DNA of 6,382 nt from GCA-2731375 sp047518225 (lineage in GTDB: Bacteria; Pseudomonadota; Alphaproteobacteria; GCA-2731375): positions 1 to 6,382 of the forward strand of contig JAKZRK010000311.1 of assembly GCA_047518225.1 (NCBI GenBank), in the 5' to 3' direction. Position 1 is the stretch's first letter. Each line of letters opens with the position of its first letter. The notes beneath the pieces are model-generated. The model had not been told where the DNA came from. It worked only from the letters and a program-made list of their open reading frames with translations, and did not search any database. Positions 6,030 through 6,382 of this stretch are shown here, in pieces. Made by a program: the position numbers and the translations under genes.

Positions 6030-6242
6030 ATGAAGATCGATATCGAATATTGCATGATGTGAAATTACGAACCTAATGCCCTACGTGCGAGGGATCGACT
6101 ACGGGATAAATTCGGCGCCGATGTGACCCTGACCGCCTCGGACGGCGGTAAATTCGAAATTACCGTCGATGGCCGATTGGCTTACTCAAAAAAGGCCGTG
6201 GGCCGCTTCCCCACGGACGACGAATTAGACTCGCTGGCTTAA
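6030..6242 (+). CDS. selW: SelW/Rdx-family selenoprotein with in-frame TGA read as selenocysteine
   Basis: The frame runs from ATG 6030 to TAA 6240-6242 and gives 70 residues if the TGA at 6060-6062 (codon 11) is selenocysteine. It begins M-K-I-D-I-E-Y-C-M-M-U-N-Y-E-P. The C-x-x-U redox motif sits right after the first beta strand, as in SelW/Rdx thioredoxin-like proteins. Downstream of the TGA the family pattern continues without a break: a helix (ALRARDRLRDKFGADVTL), then GGKFEITVDGRLAYSKK and the GRFPTDDEL ending. The length fits the family's short bacterial members. SelW-type proteins are thought to be thiol/selenol oxidoreductases; the partner here is unknown. A conventional gene call stops at residue 10, so the gene would normally be missed or called broken. 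It lies 14 nt after the DjlA-like gene, probably in the same transcript. The alternative is a Cys-to-stop mutation, which I consider less likely. Decoding needs SelA, SelB, SelC and SelD elsewhere in the genome. Confidence 0.87.
6063..6113 (+). promoter_or_regulatory. Candidate bacterial SECIS element
   Basis: Bacterial selenocysteine insertion uses a stem-loop inside the coding region just 3' of the UGA. Two mutually exclusive hairpins can be drawn. Hairpin A pairs 6084-6090 with 6095-6103 (seven pairs), with single-base bulges at A6098 and U6100. Its GGGA loop (6091-6094) begins 28 nt after the UGA and starts with GG. Hairpin B pairs CCCT (6079-6082) with AGGG (6090-6093), plus an optional C6084-G6089 pair giving a GTGC loop. 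A lower stem GAA-A-TTA / TAA-A-TTC (6061-6067 with 6107-6113, one A-A mismatch) could close either. Hairpin A fits the known rule of a G in the first two loop positions best. These folds were drawn by hand without energies. Confidence 0.5.
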
Positions 6243-6382
6243 CTAGCCCGGATACGTCATGAAGGCCCATCGGGATCTTGATTTGAGTTATTATGACGGG
6301 TTTTCAGTATTTCGTTTGGTCCGGTCTGGATTTTCCTTGCCCTTCCCCTTTGCTTTTGTCGCCGCCGCTGTATTTCGGGTGA
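6243..6382. other. Terminal 140 bp with no supported gene
   Basis: A plus-strand frame opens at ATG 6259 and stays open to the edge, but it lacks a Shine-Dalgarno and has low GC at third positions. On the minus strand, two frames are open from the edge. One ends with TGA at 6304-6306 and gives a lysine- and glycine-rich tail (H-P-K-Y-S-G-G-D-K-S-K-G...). It could be the C-terminus of a convergent gene, but nothing identifies it. A 6-bp inverted repeat, CGTCAT (6255-6260) with ATGACG (6293-6298), is followed by GGTTTT and could be a weak terminator for the rightward unit. Its 32-nt loop makes this doubtful. Confidence 0.25.

Noticed and set aside
6030..6062. A ten-residue micro-ORF, or a pseudogene ended by a nonsense TGA
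   Set aside because: The family pattern continues intact for 59 codons past the TGA, the TGA sits precisely at the redox U/C position, and initiation signals are strong.
6259..6382. New plus-strand gene starting at ATG 6259
   Set aside because: It has no Shine-Dalgarno, low third-position GC and no recognisable motif in 41 codons. It may equally be a 3' untranslated region or the end of a convergent gene.

Overview
The window comes from a moderately GC-rich proteobacterium. The TerB/J-domain protein, the fused 5-oxoprolinase and its COG5631-type regulator all look alphaproteobacterial, perhaps a Rhodospirillales-like marine lineage. That placement is an inference from protein style and composition only. 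No tRNA, rRNA, CRISPR array, transposase or other mobile element is visible.

Layout. A leftward operon fills 1-5156 (minus strand). It begins with a 5-oxoprolinase/hydantoinase of about 1207 residues in which the HyuA-like and HyuB-like halves are fused (1533-5156). A MarR-type winged-helix regulator follows (1030-1536, ATGA overlap), then an EamA/DMT-family 10-TM permease (133-1026, GTG start 3 nt after the regulator's stop). The last visible gene is the N-terminus of what looks like a bile acid:sodium symporter-type permease, cut by the window edge (1-118). The set reads as a self-regulated unit for handling 5-oxoproline or a related cyclic amide, with two small-molecule transporters.

The divergent intergenic region (5157-5286) is AT-rich on its left side. 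It carries a good sigma-70-type promoter for the leftward operon, with a perfect 13-bp palindrome placed exactly in the -35/-10 spacer. A second, degenerate copy lies downstream of the -10. A separate 24-bp inverted repeat covers the -35. This is a plausible operator region for the operon's own regulator.

The rightward unit starts with a DjlA-like protein (TerB domain plus C-terminal J domain, 5287-6015). Fourteen bases after it comes a gene that ordinary gene calling would miss: 6030-6242 encodes a complete 70-residue SelW/Rdx-family protein if the in-frame TGA at 6060-6062 is read as selenocysteine (motif C-M-M-U). It has a strong ribosome binding site, and SECIS-like stem-loops can be drawn just 3' of the TGA. 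This is the most notable item in the window. The last 140 bases (6243-6382) hold no gene I can support.
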